64,000 nt of DNA from an uncultured Lachnospiraceae bacterium. GTDB taxonomy: Bacteria > Bacillota > Clostridia > Lachnospirales > Lachnospiraceae. Of this stretch, positions 7,328-15,760 are shown one piece after another. Numbering within the stretch: position 1 is the stretch's first letter; every line of letters starts with the position of its first letter. Position numbers and translations under genes: made by a program. The stretch is from positions 62,001 through 126,000 of the forward strand of contig CAJURU010000002.1 in NCBI GenBank assembly GCA_910588845.1. Direction: 5' to 3'. The notes beneath the pieces were generated by a model that saw only the letters and a program-made list of their open reading frames with translations, ran no database searches and had not been told where the DNA came from.

Positions 7328-9517
7328 ATGGATAGAGAATTATTGGAAAGCAGAAAAAAGATGATTTATGAATTCATGTGCAGTGAACTATACGTGCCCA
7401 TGAAGATCAAAGAGTTGGCAGTTTTACTTGATGTGCCGCGAGAGGAGCGGCCGGCATTAGAAGAAGTGCTGCATGAACTCCTGGCAGAAGGGAAGATTGA
7501 GGTTTCTAAACGCGGAAAGTACTCCAAAATGGAAGAAAAATATATTACAGGTACTTTTATCGGCAATGTCCGAGGCTTTGGTTTCGTAGATGTGGAGGGC
7601 GAAGAGGAGGACATTTTTATCTCAGAATCCCAAATCAACGGCGCCATGCATGGAGATCTTGTTCAGGTTGCCCTGCTGGACAGTAAGACGTCTGGTGGCA
7701 GGCGCAGGGAAGGGGCCGTTATTAAAGTTTTACAGAGAGCAACTACCCGGGCGGTGGGAACCTTCCAGAAAAACAAGAATTTCGGCTTTGTTATACCGGA
7801 TAATTTGAAGCTCGGGCAGGATATTTTTATTCCACTGGAGTATTCCAAAGGAGCGGTAGACGGTCACAAGGTAGTGGTGGAAATTACGGATTATGGCAAT
7901 GAGCGTAAAAAGCCGGAGGGAAAGGTTATTGAAATTATTGGACATATCAATGATCCAGGGACGGATATCATGTCTATTGTCAAAGGCTATGATTTACCGA
8001 CAGAGTTTCCGCCGAAAGTTTTGAAACAGGCAGAGAATGTAGGAAAGCCGGTGAGCGGCGCTGATATGGCGGGCAGAAAAGATGTCCGCGGCTGGCAGAT
8101 GGTAACGATAGACGGAGAGGATGCTAAGGATTTGGATGATGCCGTCTCCTTGACAAAAGAGGGGGATAATTATCGCCTGGGCGTACACATTGCAGATGTT
8201 GCCAATTATGTGCAGGAGCATAGTGCGCTGGATGTGGAGGCATTGGAACGCGGCACCAGCGTCTACCTGGTAGACCGGGTAATTCCCATGCTGCCGCATA
8301 TTTTGTCAAATGGCATCTGTTCTTTAAATGCCGGGGAAGATCGGCTTGCACTCAGCTGTATTATGCTGATCAGCCAAGATGGCACGGTTATAGAACATGA
8401 AATTGCGGAGACTGTCGTCTGCGTGGATTGCAGAATGAGCTATACCAGCGTACGCAAAATCCTCAAAGACAGAGATGAAAAGGAACGGGAGAAATATCAA
8501 GAACTCGTGCCTATGTTTGAGTTAATGGAGGAATTGGCGGCTGTTTTGCGGGAGAAAAGGAGGAAACGCGGTTCTATTGATTTTGACTTTCCAGAGACGA
8601 AGATTGTCCTTGACAGCCACGGCAGACCGTTGGAAATCAAACCTTACGAGCGCAATGTAGCGACGCGAATTATTGAAGATTTTATGCTCATTGCCAATGA
8701 GACGGTAGCGCAGGACTTCTTCTGGCAGGAAATCCCGTTTGTATATCGTACGCATGATACGCCCGATCCTGAAAAAATCCGCAAGCTAGGGACGTTTATC
8801 AATAATTTTGGCTATTCGATTAAGATTGGGCAGGAGGAGATTCATCCCAAGGAGCTGCAAAAACTGCTGGAAAAAGTTGAGGATACGCCGGAAGAGCCGT
8901 TGATCAGCCGTTTGACATTACGCTCGATGAAACAGGCGAAATATACGGTGCAGTGTACCGGACATTTTGGGCTTGCCGCCCGCTATTATTGCCATTTCAC
9001 ATCTCCAATCCGCCGTTATCCGGATTTGCAGATTCACCGTATTATTAAGGAAACGCTGCGGGGAAGGATGAACGGCAAACGGATGGAACATTATGAGAAA
9101 ATTCTGCCGGAAGCAGCGGCGCAGTCCAGCGCCAGGGAGCGTCGGGCCGAAGAGGCGGAGCGGGAGACAGATAAGCTGAAAAAGGTTGAGTACATGGCGG
9201 AACATATCGGTGAGAGGTATGAGGGCGTTATCTCAAGTGTGACGTCATGGGGGATGTATGTGGAACTCCCCAATACGGTTGAAGGTATGATACACGTCAA
9301 TAACTTGACGGGCGATTATTACCATTTCAATGAAGAATCCTATGAGTTGGTGGGAGAGAGAACCGGTAAATCTTATAAGCTTGGACAGAAGATTCAGATT
9401 GTGGTGGCTGATGCCGATAAATTTATGAAGACGATTGACTTTGTCCTGCCGGAAGATGCAGAGGAATTTGGCCTGACCGTTTCGGCGGAGGACGTCGGCA
9501 GATACCGTGCGCATTGA
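7328..9517 (+). CDS. rnr: Ribonuclease R
   Basis: RNase R is a processive 3'-5' exoribonuclease that degrades structured RNA and takes part in trans-translation quality control. The 729-residue protein has an N-terminal winged-helix region (residues 1-60) and cold-shock domains (IGNVRGFGFVDV and later FQKNKNFGFVIPD). The catalytic RNB domain contains GEDAKDLDDAVSL, with the Mg-binding aspartates near residues 261-270. A C-terminal S1 domain starts near YEGVISSVTSWGMYVELPN. The length is typical. It sits just before smpB and ssrA, its partners in the tmRNA pathway, which suggests a shared role. Confidence 0.95.
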   Translation: MDRELLESRKKMIYEFMCSELYVPMKIKELAVLLDVPREERPALEEVLHELLAEGKIEVSKRGKYSKMEEKYITGTFIGNVRGFGFVDVEGEEEDIFISESQINGAMHGDLVQVALLDSKTSGGRRREGAVIKVLQRATTRAVGTFQKNKNFGFVIPDNLKLGQDIFIPLEYSKGAVDGHKVVVEITDYGNERKKPEGKVIEIIGHINDPGTDIMSIVKGYDLPTEFPPKVLKQAENVGKPVSGADMAGRKDVRGWQMVTIDGEDAKDLDDAVSLTKEGDNYRLGVHIADVANYVQEHSALDVEALERGTSVYLVDRVIPMLPHILSNGICSLNAGEDRLALSCIMLISQDGTVIEHEIAETVVCVDCRMSYTSVRKILKDRDEKEREKYQELVPMFELMEELAAVLREKRRKRGSIDFDFPETKIVLDSHGRPLEIKPYERNVATRIIEDFMLIANETVAQDFFWQEIPFVYRTHDTPDPEKIRKLGTFINNFGYSIKIGQEEIHPKELQKLLEKVEDTPEEPLISRLTLRSMKQAKYTVQCTGHFGLAARYYCHFTSPIRRYPDLQIHRIIKETLRGRMNGKRMEHYEKILPEAAAQSSARERRAEEAERETDKLKKVEYMAEHIGERYEGVISSVTSWGMYVELPNTVEGMIHVNNLTGDYYHFNEESYELVGERTGKSYKLGQKIQIVVADADKFMKTIDFVLPEDAEEFGLTVSAEDVGRYRAH

Positions 9518-9607
9518 TGGCATCTGGTATTGACGGATATCGTGCGAAAGGACAGCAATTGATATTTTTAATACCGTGCGAAATGATTGCAGTAGAGAGG
9601 AACAGAA

Positions 9608-10075
9608 ATGGGGAAAGAAAGCATAAAATTGATAGCCAACAATAAAAAGGCGTTTCACGATTATTTTATAGAGGATAAATTTGAGGCGGGAATCAGCCTG
9701 GCGGGGACGGAGGTAAAATCACTGCGGATGGGCAAATGTTCCATCAAGGAGTCCTTTATCCGCATTGAAAATGGCGAGGTTATGATTTACGGTATGCATA
9801 TCAGCCCGTATGAAAAAGGAAATATTTTCAACAAGGACCCGCTGCGTCCGCGGAAATTGCTGATGCATAAGTATGAGATTCATAAGGTTGAGGGAAAAAT
9901 GACGGCCAAAGGATATACGATCGTACCCTTGCAGGTCTATTTTAAGGGCAGCCTTGTAAAAGTTGAGATTGCGCTTGCCCGCGGTAAGAAGCTCTATGAT
10001 AAGCGCCAAGACATTGCCAAGAAAGACATGCGCAGGGAGTCTGAGCGTGAATTTAAAGTGAAAAACTTGTATTAA
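9608..10075 (+). CDS. smpB: SsrA-binding protein SmpB
   Basis: SmpB binds the tRNA-like domain of tmRNA and delivers it to stalled ribosomes. This 155-residue protein has NKKAFHDYFIEDKFEAGI, the oligonucleotide-binding core with GTEVKSLRMGK, and the basic C-terminal tail DKRQDIAKKDMRRE, all standard. The start follows AGAGAGGAACAGAA. Its RNA partner ssrA begins about 75 bp downstream. Confidence 0.97.
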   Translation: MGKESIKLIANNKKAFHDYFIEDKFEAGISLAGTEVKSLRMGKCSIKESFIRIENGEVMIYGMHISPYEKGNIFNKDPLRPRKLLMHKYEIHKVEGKMTAKGYTIVPLQVYFKGSLVKVEIALARGKKLYDKRQDIAKKDMRRESEREFKVKNLY

Positions 10076-10089
10076 TTTATTTAAAATTA

Positions 10090-10118
10090 TTGACGGATAA
10101 ACAATGAGATGATATAAT
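10090..10118 (+). promoter_or_regulatory. Promoter of ssrA
   Basis: TTGACG at 10090-10095 and TATAAT at 10113-10118 have an ideal 17-bp spacing. They lie 32 bp before the predicted mature 5' end of tmRNA. Confidence 0.75.
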
Positions 10119-10149
10119 AAAGCATTGCTGAACAACAGCATTTTAACCA

Positions 10150-10495
10150 GGGGTTGTACTGGTTTCGACGGGGGTTGTGCAGCTATGGAAGCCATTGGCG
10201 GCTCCTGACCGCCTAACAACGGGAACAATAAATATAAACGCTGAAGACAATTTAGCATACGCTGCCTAGTTGCAGCAGTCGGCCTTAGACCACCCACAGT
10301 CTGAGATACCGGCTTCGACTATGTGGGAAACGACATACGCAAAGCTTTGCGCGTGTGGGCGTATGATGAAGCTACTGAAACCATCAGCCTGTCATTAGGC
10401 GGATGGCAGAGGGAATGATAAAATAATGACTGTAATGGGAGATGCCATAGTGAATTGACTTTCGGACAGGGGTTCGATTCCCCTCAGCTCCACCA
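10150..10495 (+). ncRNA. ssrA: tmRNA (transfer-messenger RNA)
   Basis: tmRNA rescues stalled ribosomes and tags the broken protein for proteolysis. The 5' end GGGGTTGTACTGGTTTCGAC pairs with the 3' acceptor strand CAGCTCC before CCA. The T-arm GGTTCGATTCC is at 10471-10481. The tag frame starts at GCT 10240-10242 and reads AEDNLAYAA, then TAG at 10267-10269, a typical clostridial tag ending in the protease signal AA. The size is normal. The 3' half is the attachment target of the adjacent integrated element, but the mature sequence through CCA looks intact. Confidence 0.95.
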
Positions 10496-12185
10496 GAAAG
10501 TCCTTACTCCAACCTTTACCAAAAAAATTTGATAAACGGTTGGGTATTGAAGATAGGAAGCTCGTGAGCAAATGCTCACGAGCTTCTGCGTTGTTTACAG
10601 AGTTATATTGCGCCACCTCGTCTTTCATCGGCTCTACCAGCATGGTAAACGGTTCGGCAAATTCCGCCGTTACTTTTCCATCAGAGCCAATTAGCAGACG
10701 TTTAAAAATTGCCTGGTTCATCATTTTCTTCATATTGTCATTAGCCATGCGGTAAGTCCTGCCGCAGTTCTCAATCAGGTCTATCGCATCGCCAAGCCTC
10801 TCTATGACTGTAGTAAAGGTATAATCATAGGCTTTTATCTGGTGGTCAATCGCAGCAAGCTGTTTCGCAATTTTCTGCTGCTCGCTCTTAAGTAGGTCGA
10901 GAGGGATAGCGTCATTATAATGCGCCTCCAATAACTTTTTACGCTGACGTTCCAGCTTATCTTTTTCCCTGCGCAGTCCATCCAATTCCGTAGCATATTT
11001 ATCCTGTTCAGCTTCTATATTCTGCCTTAGCCATTTTTCCAGATAGTCAGCGATTTTGGGTGGAAAAGAATAGCTGTCATAAATCTGCTCCACCTGCCGC
11101 TCAACGTCCGCTATTAAGACTGCCCGTTGCTTACAGTCTGTACGTTTGTTATGCCGTCCGCCGCAAATGAAGTACGGATAGCGAACTCCGGTATGGGATT
11201 TTGTGTAGTTGATAAACATCCGTGACCCGCAGTTTTTGCAGAAAACGCTGCCTTTTAAAAAATGAGGGTGTTCACGAGTGCGTTCGCCATTGATGTGAGA
11301 CAACAGAATATCCTGTACTTGCTGCCAGGTATCGGGATTCACAAGAGCCGGGTGTGTTCCATCATACTCTACTCCTTGGTATGACACAATGCCTTTGTAG
11401 TAAGGGTTTATCAATACGCTGTTCAGGGATTTTTTGTTAATAGGCTGTGACGGAATTCTGGGTGTGGCGCGGGTAGTTAAACCGCAGGCTGCCAGATGTT
11501 CCGCTAAATCCTGCACCGTCCAATTACCAGTGGCATATTCCTCAAACGCCAGCTTAATGAGCGGCGCACGCTCTTCGTCCAGTATTACGGTACGTTCCTC
11601 ACGCCCCTTCTCGTCCATGCGTCGGATATTGAGATAGCCAAGCGGTGCGCGGCTGGGCGTGCCACCGCTCTTCACTTTCTCATTCAGCCCCTTTTTGACC
11701 TCATTTGCCAGGTTCTGTGAGTAAAATTCTGCGATGGAACTCATGATGCCGTGGAGCAGCATTCCTGCTGGAGTGTCATCAATGCTTTCCGAGGCGGATA
11801 CCAGTTGAACTCCGCATTCACGCAAAGTGCGCATAATATCAACGTCATCACCGCGATTCCGAGCGAGACGGTCAACCTTATGTACAATTACGTAGTCTAC
11901 CCTGTCAGCATTTTCCTTCACGTATTCCAGCATTTTCTGGAGTTCCGGGCGGTCAGCGGATTTAGCGGAAGTTCCCCGGTCAACAAACTCCTTACCGACC
12001 ATTGCGCCCATGGAGAGCGCCTTTTTCTTGTTGGCTTCCCGCTGGGCTGGAATAGAAAAACCCTCATCAGCACCGCCGCCACGCTCTGCCTGCCCGCGCG
12101 TAGAGACACGGAGGTAGGACACGGCGAATTTGGGCGTCATAGCGTTTGCCAGTGATTCCATGGGGTTACTAGCTGCATAGTCCAT
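10395..12185 (-). CDS. Large serine recombinase (element integrase)
   Basis: This 596-residue protein has an N-terminal resolvase domain with YLRVSTRGQAE (catalytic serine), GFSIPAQREA and VHKVDRLARNRGD. A recombinase domain follows, then a zinc ribbon with CKNCGSRMF and later CGG and C residues, then a coiled coil around residues 390-450. Large serine recombinases integrate and excise elements without host factors. The start at 12185 follows AGAAAGGAGAGG; an upstream ATG at 12239 has no such site. The gene points at ssrA and its last roughly 33 codons lie inside ssrA on the opposite strand, giving the tail VELRGIEPLSES. The C terminus is therefore supplied by the host site and would differ in the excised circle. 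Confidence 0.93.
   Translation of the reverse strand: MDYAASNPMESLANAMTPKFAVSYLRVSTRGQAERGGGADEGFSIPAQREANKKKALSMGAMVGKEFVDRGTSAKSADRPELQKMLEYVKENADRVDYVIVHKVDRLARNRGDDVDIMRTLRECGVQLVSASESIDDTPAGMLLHGIMSSIAEFYSQNLANEVKKGLNEKVKSGGTPSRAPLGYLNIRRMDEKGREERTVILDEERAPLIKLAFEEYATGNWTVQDLAEHLAACGLTTRATPRIPSQPINKKSLNSVLINPYYKGIVSYQGVEYDGTHPALVNPDTWQQVQDILLSHINGERTREHPHFLKGSVFCKNCGSRMFINYTKSHTGVRYPYFICGGRHNKRTDCKQRAVLIADVERQVEQIYDSYSFPPKIADYLEKWLRQNIEAEQDKYATELDGLRREKDKLERQRKKLLEAHYNDAIPLDLLKSEQQKIAKQLAAIDHQIKAYDYTFTTVIERLGDAIDLIENCGRTYRMANDNMKKMMNQAIFKRLLIGSDGKVTAEFAEPFTMLVEPMKDEVAQYNSVNNAEAREHLLTSFLSSIPNRLSNFFGKGWSKDFLVELRGIEPLSESQFTMASPITVIILSFPLPSA
10511..10545. other. Candidate left attachment half-site region
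   Basis: Directly beyond the tmRNA CCA (10495) lies an imperfect inverted repeat: CCAACC at 10511 and CGGTTGG about 25 bp downstream, around an A/T-rich centre. Large serine integrases bind imperfect repeats of this size. The recombinase frame runs through this segment into ssrA, placing the host-element junction near here. The exact crossover cannot be fixed from one end alone. Confidence 0.35.
10557..10586. repeat. 14-bp perfect hairpin inside the integrase gene end
   Basis: GAAGCTCGTGAGCA at 10557-10570 pairs perfectly with 10573-10586 across a 2-nt loop. It lies inside the recombinase coding region, about 60 bp from the end of ssrA. No T tract follows on either strand. It might help insulate ssrA from integrase transcription or be part of the attachment region. 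Confidence 0.6.
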
Positions 12186-12294
12186 AAAAACCTCTCCTTT
12201 CTGGGTATTTGTGCGATTATAGCGCTGTTTGCGCATCACATCAAGTCGTTTATGCCTTTGTTATCTGTTTGTTAATAATATCATTTTCTTAAAG

Positions 12295-12318
12295 AGTCTG
12301 CCCACTATGGGGCAGACT
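12295..12318. other. Hairpin between integrase and DUF4314 gene
   Basis: A 9-bp perfect stem, AGTCTGCCC/GGGCAGACT, with a 6-nt loop lies between two leftward genes. On the leftward strand it is followed by a short CTTTAAG, a weak tail. It may partly terminate the long leftward transcript before the integrase gene. Confidence 0.5.
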
Positions 12319-12368
12319 AATCCGTCTAGTAGCGTTTGTTTGCCACGTTTAAGGTACTGGTGTAAGAA

Positions 12369-12599
12369 TTATAGTTTTCTCACCCGGTCTTCGCCATATA
12401 CGATGCCAAGCCCAGAACCTGAGTCCCAGTCCACAAATACCGTTGCGGCATCGTCGACAAAGCGGACTGTGCCTCTGTCGCCGGGTTTTAGGCGGGAGTA
12501 CGGGTCCTCCATTTGGATAAGTTCTATCCGTGTGCCTTTAGGATACATTTTCCGTACCCGTTCCACTGTTTCTCGGCTGGGGAATCCGTTATTTGCCAT
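12369..12599 (-). CDS. DUF4314 family protein
   Basis: This 76-residue protein begins MANNGFPSRETVERVRKMYP and ends VVYGEDRVRKL-like, with PGDRGTVRFVDD and FVDWDSGSGL in the middle. That is the DUF4314 pattern, a small beta-rich protein common on mobile elements of gut Firmicutes; its function is unknown. The start follows GGAGGCGACGCTT. It overlaps the end of the upstream virulence-related gene by 11 nt, so the two are translationally linked. It shows the element's gene content rather than a known activity. Confidence 0.8.
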   Translation of the reverse strand: MANNGFPSRETVERVRKMYPKGTRIELIQMEDPYSRLKPGDRGTVRFVDDAATVFVDWDSGSGLGIVYGEDRVRKL

Positions 12600-13590
12600 A
12601 AGCGTCGCCTCCTTCATCTTCCTTTTGCGGTTCGGTCTCCGCAGTATCCGCTTCCTCCAGCGGCATCGTAAGCTCCTGCTCCGTTGAAGTCGCTGCTTCG
12701 GCTGGGTTTGGCGGAATTGTGGCCGCTGTGTTCCGCTCCGGCTTATGTCCAGATTTCCAGCTGGCATTGCCGCTAAGGTTGCGCAGCAGGATTTTCCGGG
12801 CGGTTTTATATTCATCGCCGATAAATCCCAGCCGGATGAGGAACAGGCGCATCGTAAACTTCTCATTTTCTATTGGTTTTTCTGTGGCCGTTACCCGTTT
12901 CTGTTCTTTTGCCATTTTGCAGATGGCGGTAACCAGATGGCTGTAAGCGTCAGCTTCTCCATCCAGCCCATGGAGTGTAAACCATGGGAAAGTGATTTTG
13001 CCGTTCTTTTCTACAATCGGTAAACTGTCAGCTTCAAGTGCTTTTTCCAGCACCGTCTTTTTGCTGGCCACGATTTTCCTGATGTTTTCCTTTGCCTCTG
13101 GGGTGAACCCGGTATCGGGAACCTCAATTGTCAGGATATCCGACGATTCGGCATTGATTGCCTCTGTACTGGCTGTATTTTCCGTTACTACCGTATCAGC
13201 TGTCGTCTCAATACTTGCTTCTACCTCGTCTGCCTCAAGTGGGGCTTCTGCTACAGCGGTAGAATTATCCGTTGCAGCGGTGTTTTCTGTCGTGGCTTCG
13301 GCTTCATCCACATCATTTACATTTTCCTCTAAGGTTTCATTATCAGCTTCATTACTAACGATTTCCGCCACAAAGCCACGTTCCTGCAAATCGCTGATAA
13401 GCACCGCCGCAAAGTCGGGATGGATATTGCTGTTGTATGACAATATGCCGTTTCGGTCTACGGTATAATCCCCGACCGTATAGGCAAAACTTGGCGCACC
13501 CTGGTAAACAGCAGGCTTGTCCAGTATCTGGCTGGCAGCCTCCACCAAGGGTTTCCGGTCGCTACCGCTTAAGCTGTAATTGTATCGCAT
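12589..13590 (-). CDS. Virulence-related family protein of mobile elements
   Basis: The 333-residue protein begins MRYNYSLSGSDRKPLVEAAS, with YQGAPSFAYTVGDYTVDRNG. I recognise this opening from the so-called virulence-related proteins of Firmicutes conjugative elements. Residues about 85-175 are rich in Glu, Ala, Thr and Asp and look disordered. A C-terminal block (FPWFTLHGLDGEADAYSHLV, then NEKFTMRLFLIRLGFIGDEYK) resembles part of the amidoligase encoded two genes upstream, which has NEKFAMRVWLNRIGFIGDEFK. The two proteins thus share a C-terminal module. The biochemical function is unknown. Confidence 0.65.
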   Translation of the reverse strand: MRYNYSLSGSDRKPLVEAASQILDKPAVYQGAPSFAYTVGDYTVDRNGILSYNSNIHPDFAAVLISDLQERGFVAEIVSNEADNETLEENVNDVDEAEATTENTAATDNSTAVAEAPLEADEVEASIETTADTVVTENTASTEAINAESSDILTIEVPDTGFTPEAKENIRKIVASKKTVLEKALEADSLPIVEKNGKITFPWFTLHGLDGEADAYSHLVTAICKMAKEQKRVTATEKPIENEKFTMRLFLIRLGFIGDEYKTARKILLRNLSGNASWKSGHKPERNTAATIPPNPAEAATSTEQELTMPLEEADTAETEPQKEDEGGDAYGK

Positions 13591-13688
13591 ATTTTTGCTC
13601 CTTTCGTTTTATTACACACACATCTATCACTCTGTTCGCTTCACAAAGCAAGTCTTGTTTTTGTCCAAACAATATGAAGTGATATGTG

Positions 13689-13874
13689 TTATTCCACCGG
13701 AGCCTCGCCGGTAAAGAGATAATTAATATATTCTTTCCGGTGTTCTTCCAGATAAATTACTAACTCAAAATAATTTTCCCGGTTTGCAATCCACTGCACC
13801 ATATTCGCATCCAGCATATTGGTTTCTCCGCTCCTGCGGATGGCTTCAATCTGGGTCTTAACAGTCTCGGTCAT
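13689..13874 (-). CDS. DUF5049 family protein
   Basis: This 61-residue protein (start MTETVKTQIEAIRRSG) has NMLDANMVQWIANRENYFEL and YLEEHRKEYINYLFTG, the DUF5049 pattern. It is helical, acidic and of unknown function, found on phages and mobile elements. The ATG at 13874 sits eight bases after GGAGG. It overlaps the end of the cyclotransferase-like gene by 17 nt. Confidence 0.75.
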   Translation of the reverse strand: MTETVKTQIEAIRRSGETNMLDANMVQWIANRENYFELVIYLEEHRKEYINYLFTGEAPVE

Positions 13875-14364
13875 AGCCATCACCTCCTCCCTGATACTTT
13901 TTGGCGAGATATCCCTCCCATACCGAGTTCAGTACGCCTTGGCGCAGGATTTTGATGTCAAACCCAGCAGATTCATATCCCTGCCGGATGGTCTCAAAGT
14001 AACTGCGTGACGGGGTGTCGTAAGGGTGTTTTGCTGCGTTCATGATATAAATCATGGCAGACACCCGCTTGCCGTTTACAGAAATTCTCAACATTTCTTT
14101 ACGGTAGAAATTAGGATAACCCTCATACAGATCGAGATTATACTCGTCGCTTGACTGTAACCGCCAGACCAGCACCGGCACTTTGCCTCCTTCCTGTTTT
14201 TCTACAGTCGCTACTGTCGTGCCTTTACCCCGGAACATCAGCCGAAAGTTATGTAGATGGGTTTTACCGACAACTTCCGCAGTGGGGCAGCGTCTTGCCA
14301 TCTGTTCAAGGTTGAGGTTGGAGCCGTAGGCGATATACAGGCGTTCGTTTTTCTTATTGCTCAT
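13858..14364 (-). CDS. Gamma-glutamylcyclotransferase-like (AIG2/GGCT fold) protein
   Basis: The 168-residue protein starts with RLYIAYGSNLNLEQM, the YGSNL signature of the GGCT fold. Further motifs are VWRLQSSDEYNLDLYEGYP, with the catalytic glutamate region, and FYRKEM. Such enzymes release 5-oxoproline from gamma-glutamyl amines or peptides. It overlaps the amidoligase gene by 11 nt. That pairing suggests one enzyme forms an amide or isopeptide bond and the other removes gamma-glutamyl groups, but the substrate is unknown. Confidence 0.85.
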   Translation of the reverse strand: MSNKKNERLYIAYGSNLNLEQMARRCPTAEVVGKTHLHNFRLMFRGKGTTVATVEKQEGGKVPVLVWRLQSSDEYNLDLYEGYPNFYRKEMLRISVNGKRVSAMIYIMNAAKHPYDTPSRSYFETIRQGYESAGFDIKILRQGVLNSVWEGYLAKKYQGGGDGYDRDC

Positions 14365-15316
14365 TCTGACTTCCTCCGTTCTGTGTGTTTCTGGTACTCA
14401 CATGGCTTCTGACATTTTCTCGTGAACCGTACCGCCAAGCAGCGTTGCCATCTAAGTGCTGGTATAGGTGTTCCCGGCAACTTTTGAACTCGTCACCAAT
14501 AAATCCGATGCGGTTCAGCCACACACGCATTGCAAACTTCTCATTTTCCTCCTGGACTTTGCGGTAGCTGGCGCTTTTTTGTGTCAGTGCCTGATGGTTG
14601 AGTGCGAGCGCCAGCACGATATATGCTCGGATTTTCCCGGCATGGAGCGTGCTGTTGAAGCCTCTCAGCTCCACCGTATGGTTACCGTGGAAGAAACTGT
14701 GCAGGTTAAGAAAGTGATAGCGGCTCTGGTGATAATGACCGTTGCGGCTGCCTGAGTAATTCTCGTACCAGATTGATTCGATTTGCCTTAGCGTTTTTGG
14801 CTTCGCCTGGTTCATCCGTTCTACCAGATAGGCGTCCATTTTCTTACAATAGCGCATCCGCTCCGGCGCAATTTGTAGTGCTTTGTAAAGCAGGTCATTA
14901 TGCGCGTAGATGATATTCACGAAATTGCGGATGCTCCGTGGCGTATGGCTGGCTCCGTCGAGATGGATGTGGATGCCGCAGGACTTATTCGCAAATCCCC
15001 CAGCTTTTCTCAGCCTTCTCGCGAGAGCCTGTATCATGTCAATATCCTTCCGATATGACAGAATCGGGCTGACCAGCTCCACGCTGTAGTTACTGCCAGC
15101 GGACACCGTCCTCCGTCCATCCTTTTTCTGACAGTTAATACTGCCGTCGTACATCAGTTTCCAGATACGCCCATCGGGTGTGGTGATTTTCTGGGTATCG
15201 TAATAATCCCCGGTAATCGTAGCAGTGCCGCCGAGATAATGTGCGACAGTTTCTGCTGCTTTTTCCCGGCTAATGCCGGTAAACTCGATCTCCAGACCGA
15301 ACTGTTTGGTAAACAT
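14354..15316 (-). CDS. Amidoligase family protein
   Basis: This 320-residue protein begins FGLEIEFTGISREKAAE, the start of the amidoligase family related to glutamine synthetase and gamma-glutamylcysteine ligase. Conserved parts are SVELVSPIL, CGIHIHLDGAS (metal-binding histidines) and HTVELRGFNSTLHAGKI. The family is predicted to ligate amino groups to carboxylates with ATP. Its C-terminal section (FAMRVWLNRIGFIGDEFK) recurs in the virulence-related protein. It is co-transcribed and overlaps with a GGCT-like gene. Likely cytosolic; the target, whether a small molecule, peptide or protein, cannot be read from the sequence. Confidence 0.85.
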   Translation of the reverse strand: MFTKQFGLEIEFTGISREKAAETVAHYLGGTATITGDYYDTQKITTPDGRIWKLMYDGSINCQKKDGRRTVSAGSNYSVELVSPILSYRKDIDMIQALARRLRKAGGFANKSCGIHIHLDGASHTPRSIRNFVNIIYAHNDLLYKALQIAPERMRYCKKMDAYLVERMNQAKPKTLRQIESIWYENYSGSRNGHYHQSRYHFLNLHSFFHGNHTVELRGFNSTLHAGKIRAYIVLALALNHQALTQKSASYRKVQEENEKFAMRVWLNRIGFIGDEFKSCREHLYQHLDGNAAWRYGSRENVRSHVSTRNTQNGGSQNEQ

Positions 15317-15535
15317 TTACCCTCCTTTCTTGCGGCTTGTGAGGCGTAGGAGGGGCGGCTATGATGCGCCCCAACCTGGCTGCGCATCATGCCGCAATGT
15401 TTACTTAATGTTTATATTGCTCTTATTTTTTATCCTCCTTCCTGCCCTGACGGCAGCTACTATACTTTGGCGAATTGATAGCGGCCACTGTCTTCTGGGC
15501 GTTATTTGTATAAGTAGGGGAATGCAAAATCGGCT

Positions 15536-15760
15536 CTATGTCATCGCATCCCCCTTTCTGTTTTCTGGAAAAGATATTGTTGCTTGGGGTTCTGTTAGAA
15601 CTGCTGCTTCATTGACAGCTTCTTTTCTTTTTGCATTATCTAGTGCGATAGCAATCAAAACACGGCCCAATTTTTCTATATCTGGCTCTTCCCTAAACTC
15701 CGGCGTAACAGATACATTATGTGAGGACATTGGACGTCCACGTTTCTTTTTTGGTTTCAT
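15536..15760 (-). CDS. Small hypothetical protein with basic N terminus
   Basis: This 74-residue protein begins MKPKKKRGRPMSSHNVSV. The KKRGRP segment resembles an AT-hook, so DNA binding is possible but unproven. Its ATG shares the ATGA of the methyltransferase stop (15757-15760), so it is translationally coupled. I recognise no family. The 219 bp between this gene and the amidoligase hold no other gene I can support. Confidence 0.6.
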   Translation of the reverse strand: MKPKKKRGRPMSSHNVSVTPEFREEPDIEKLGRVLIAIALDNAKRKEAVNEAAVLTEPQATISFPENRKGDAMT

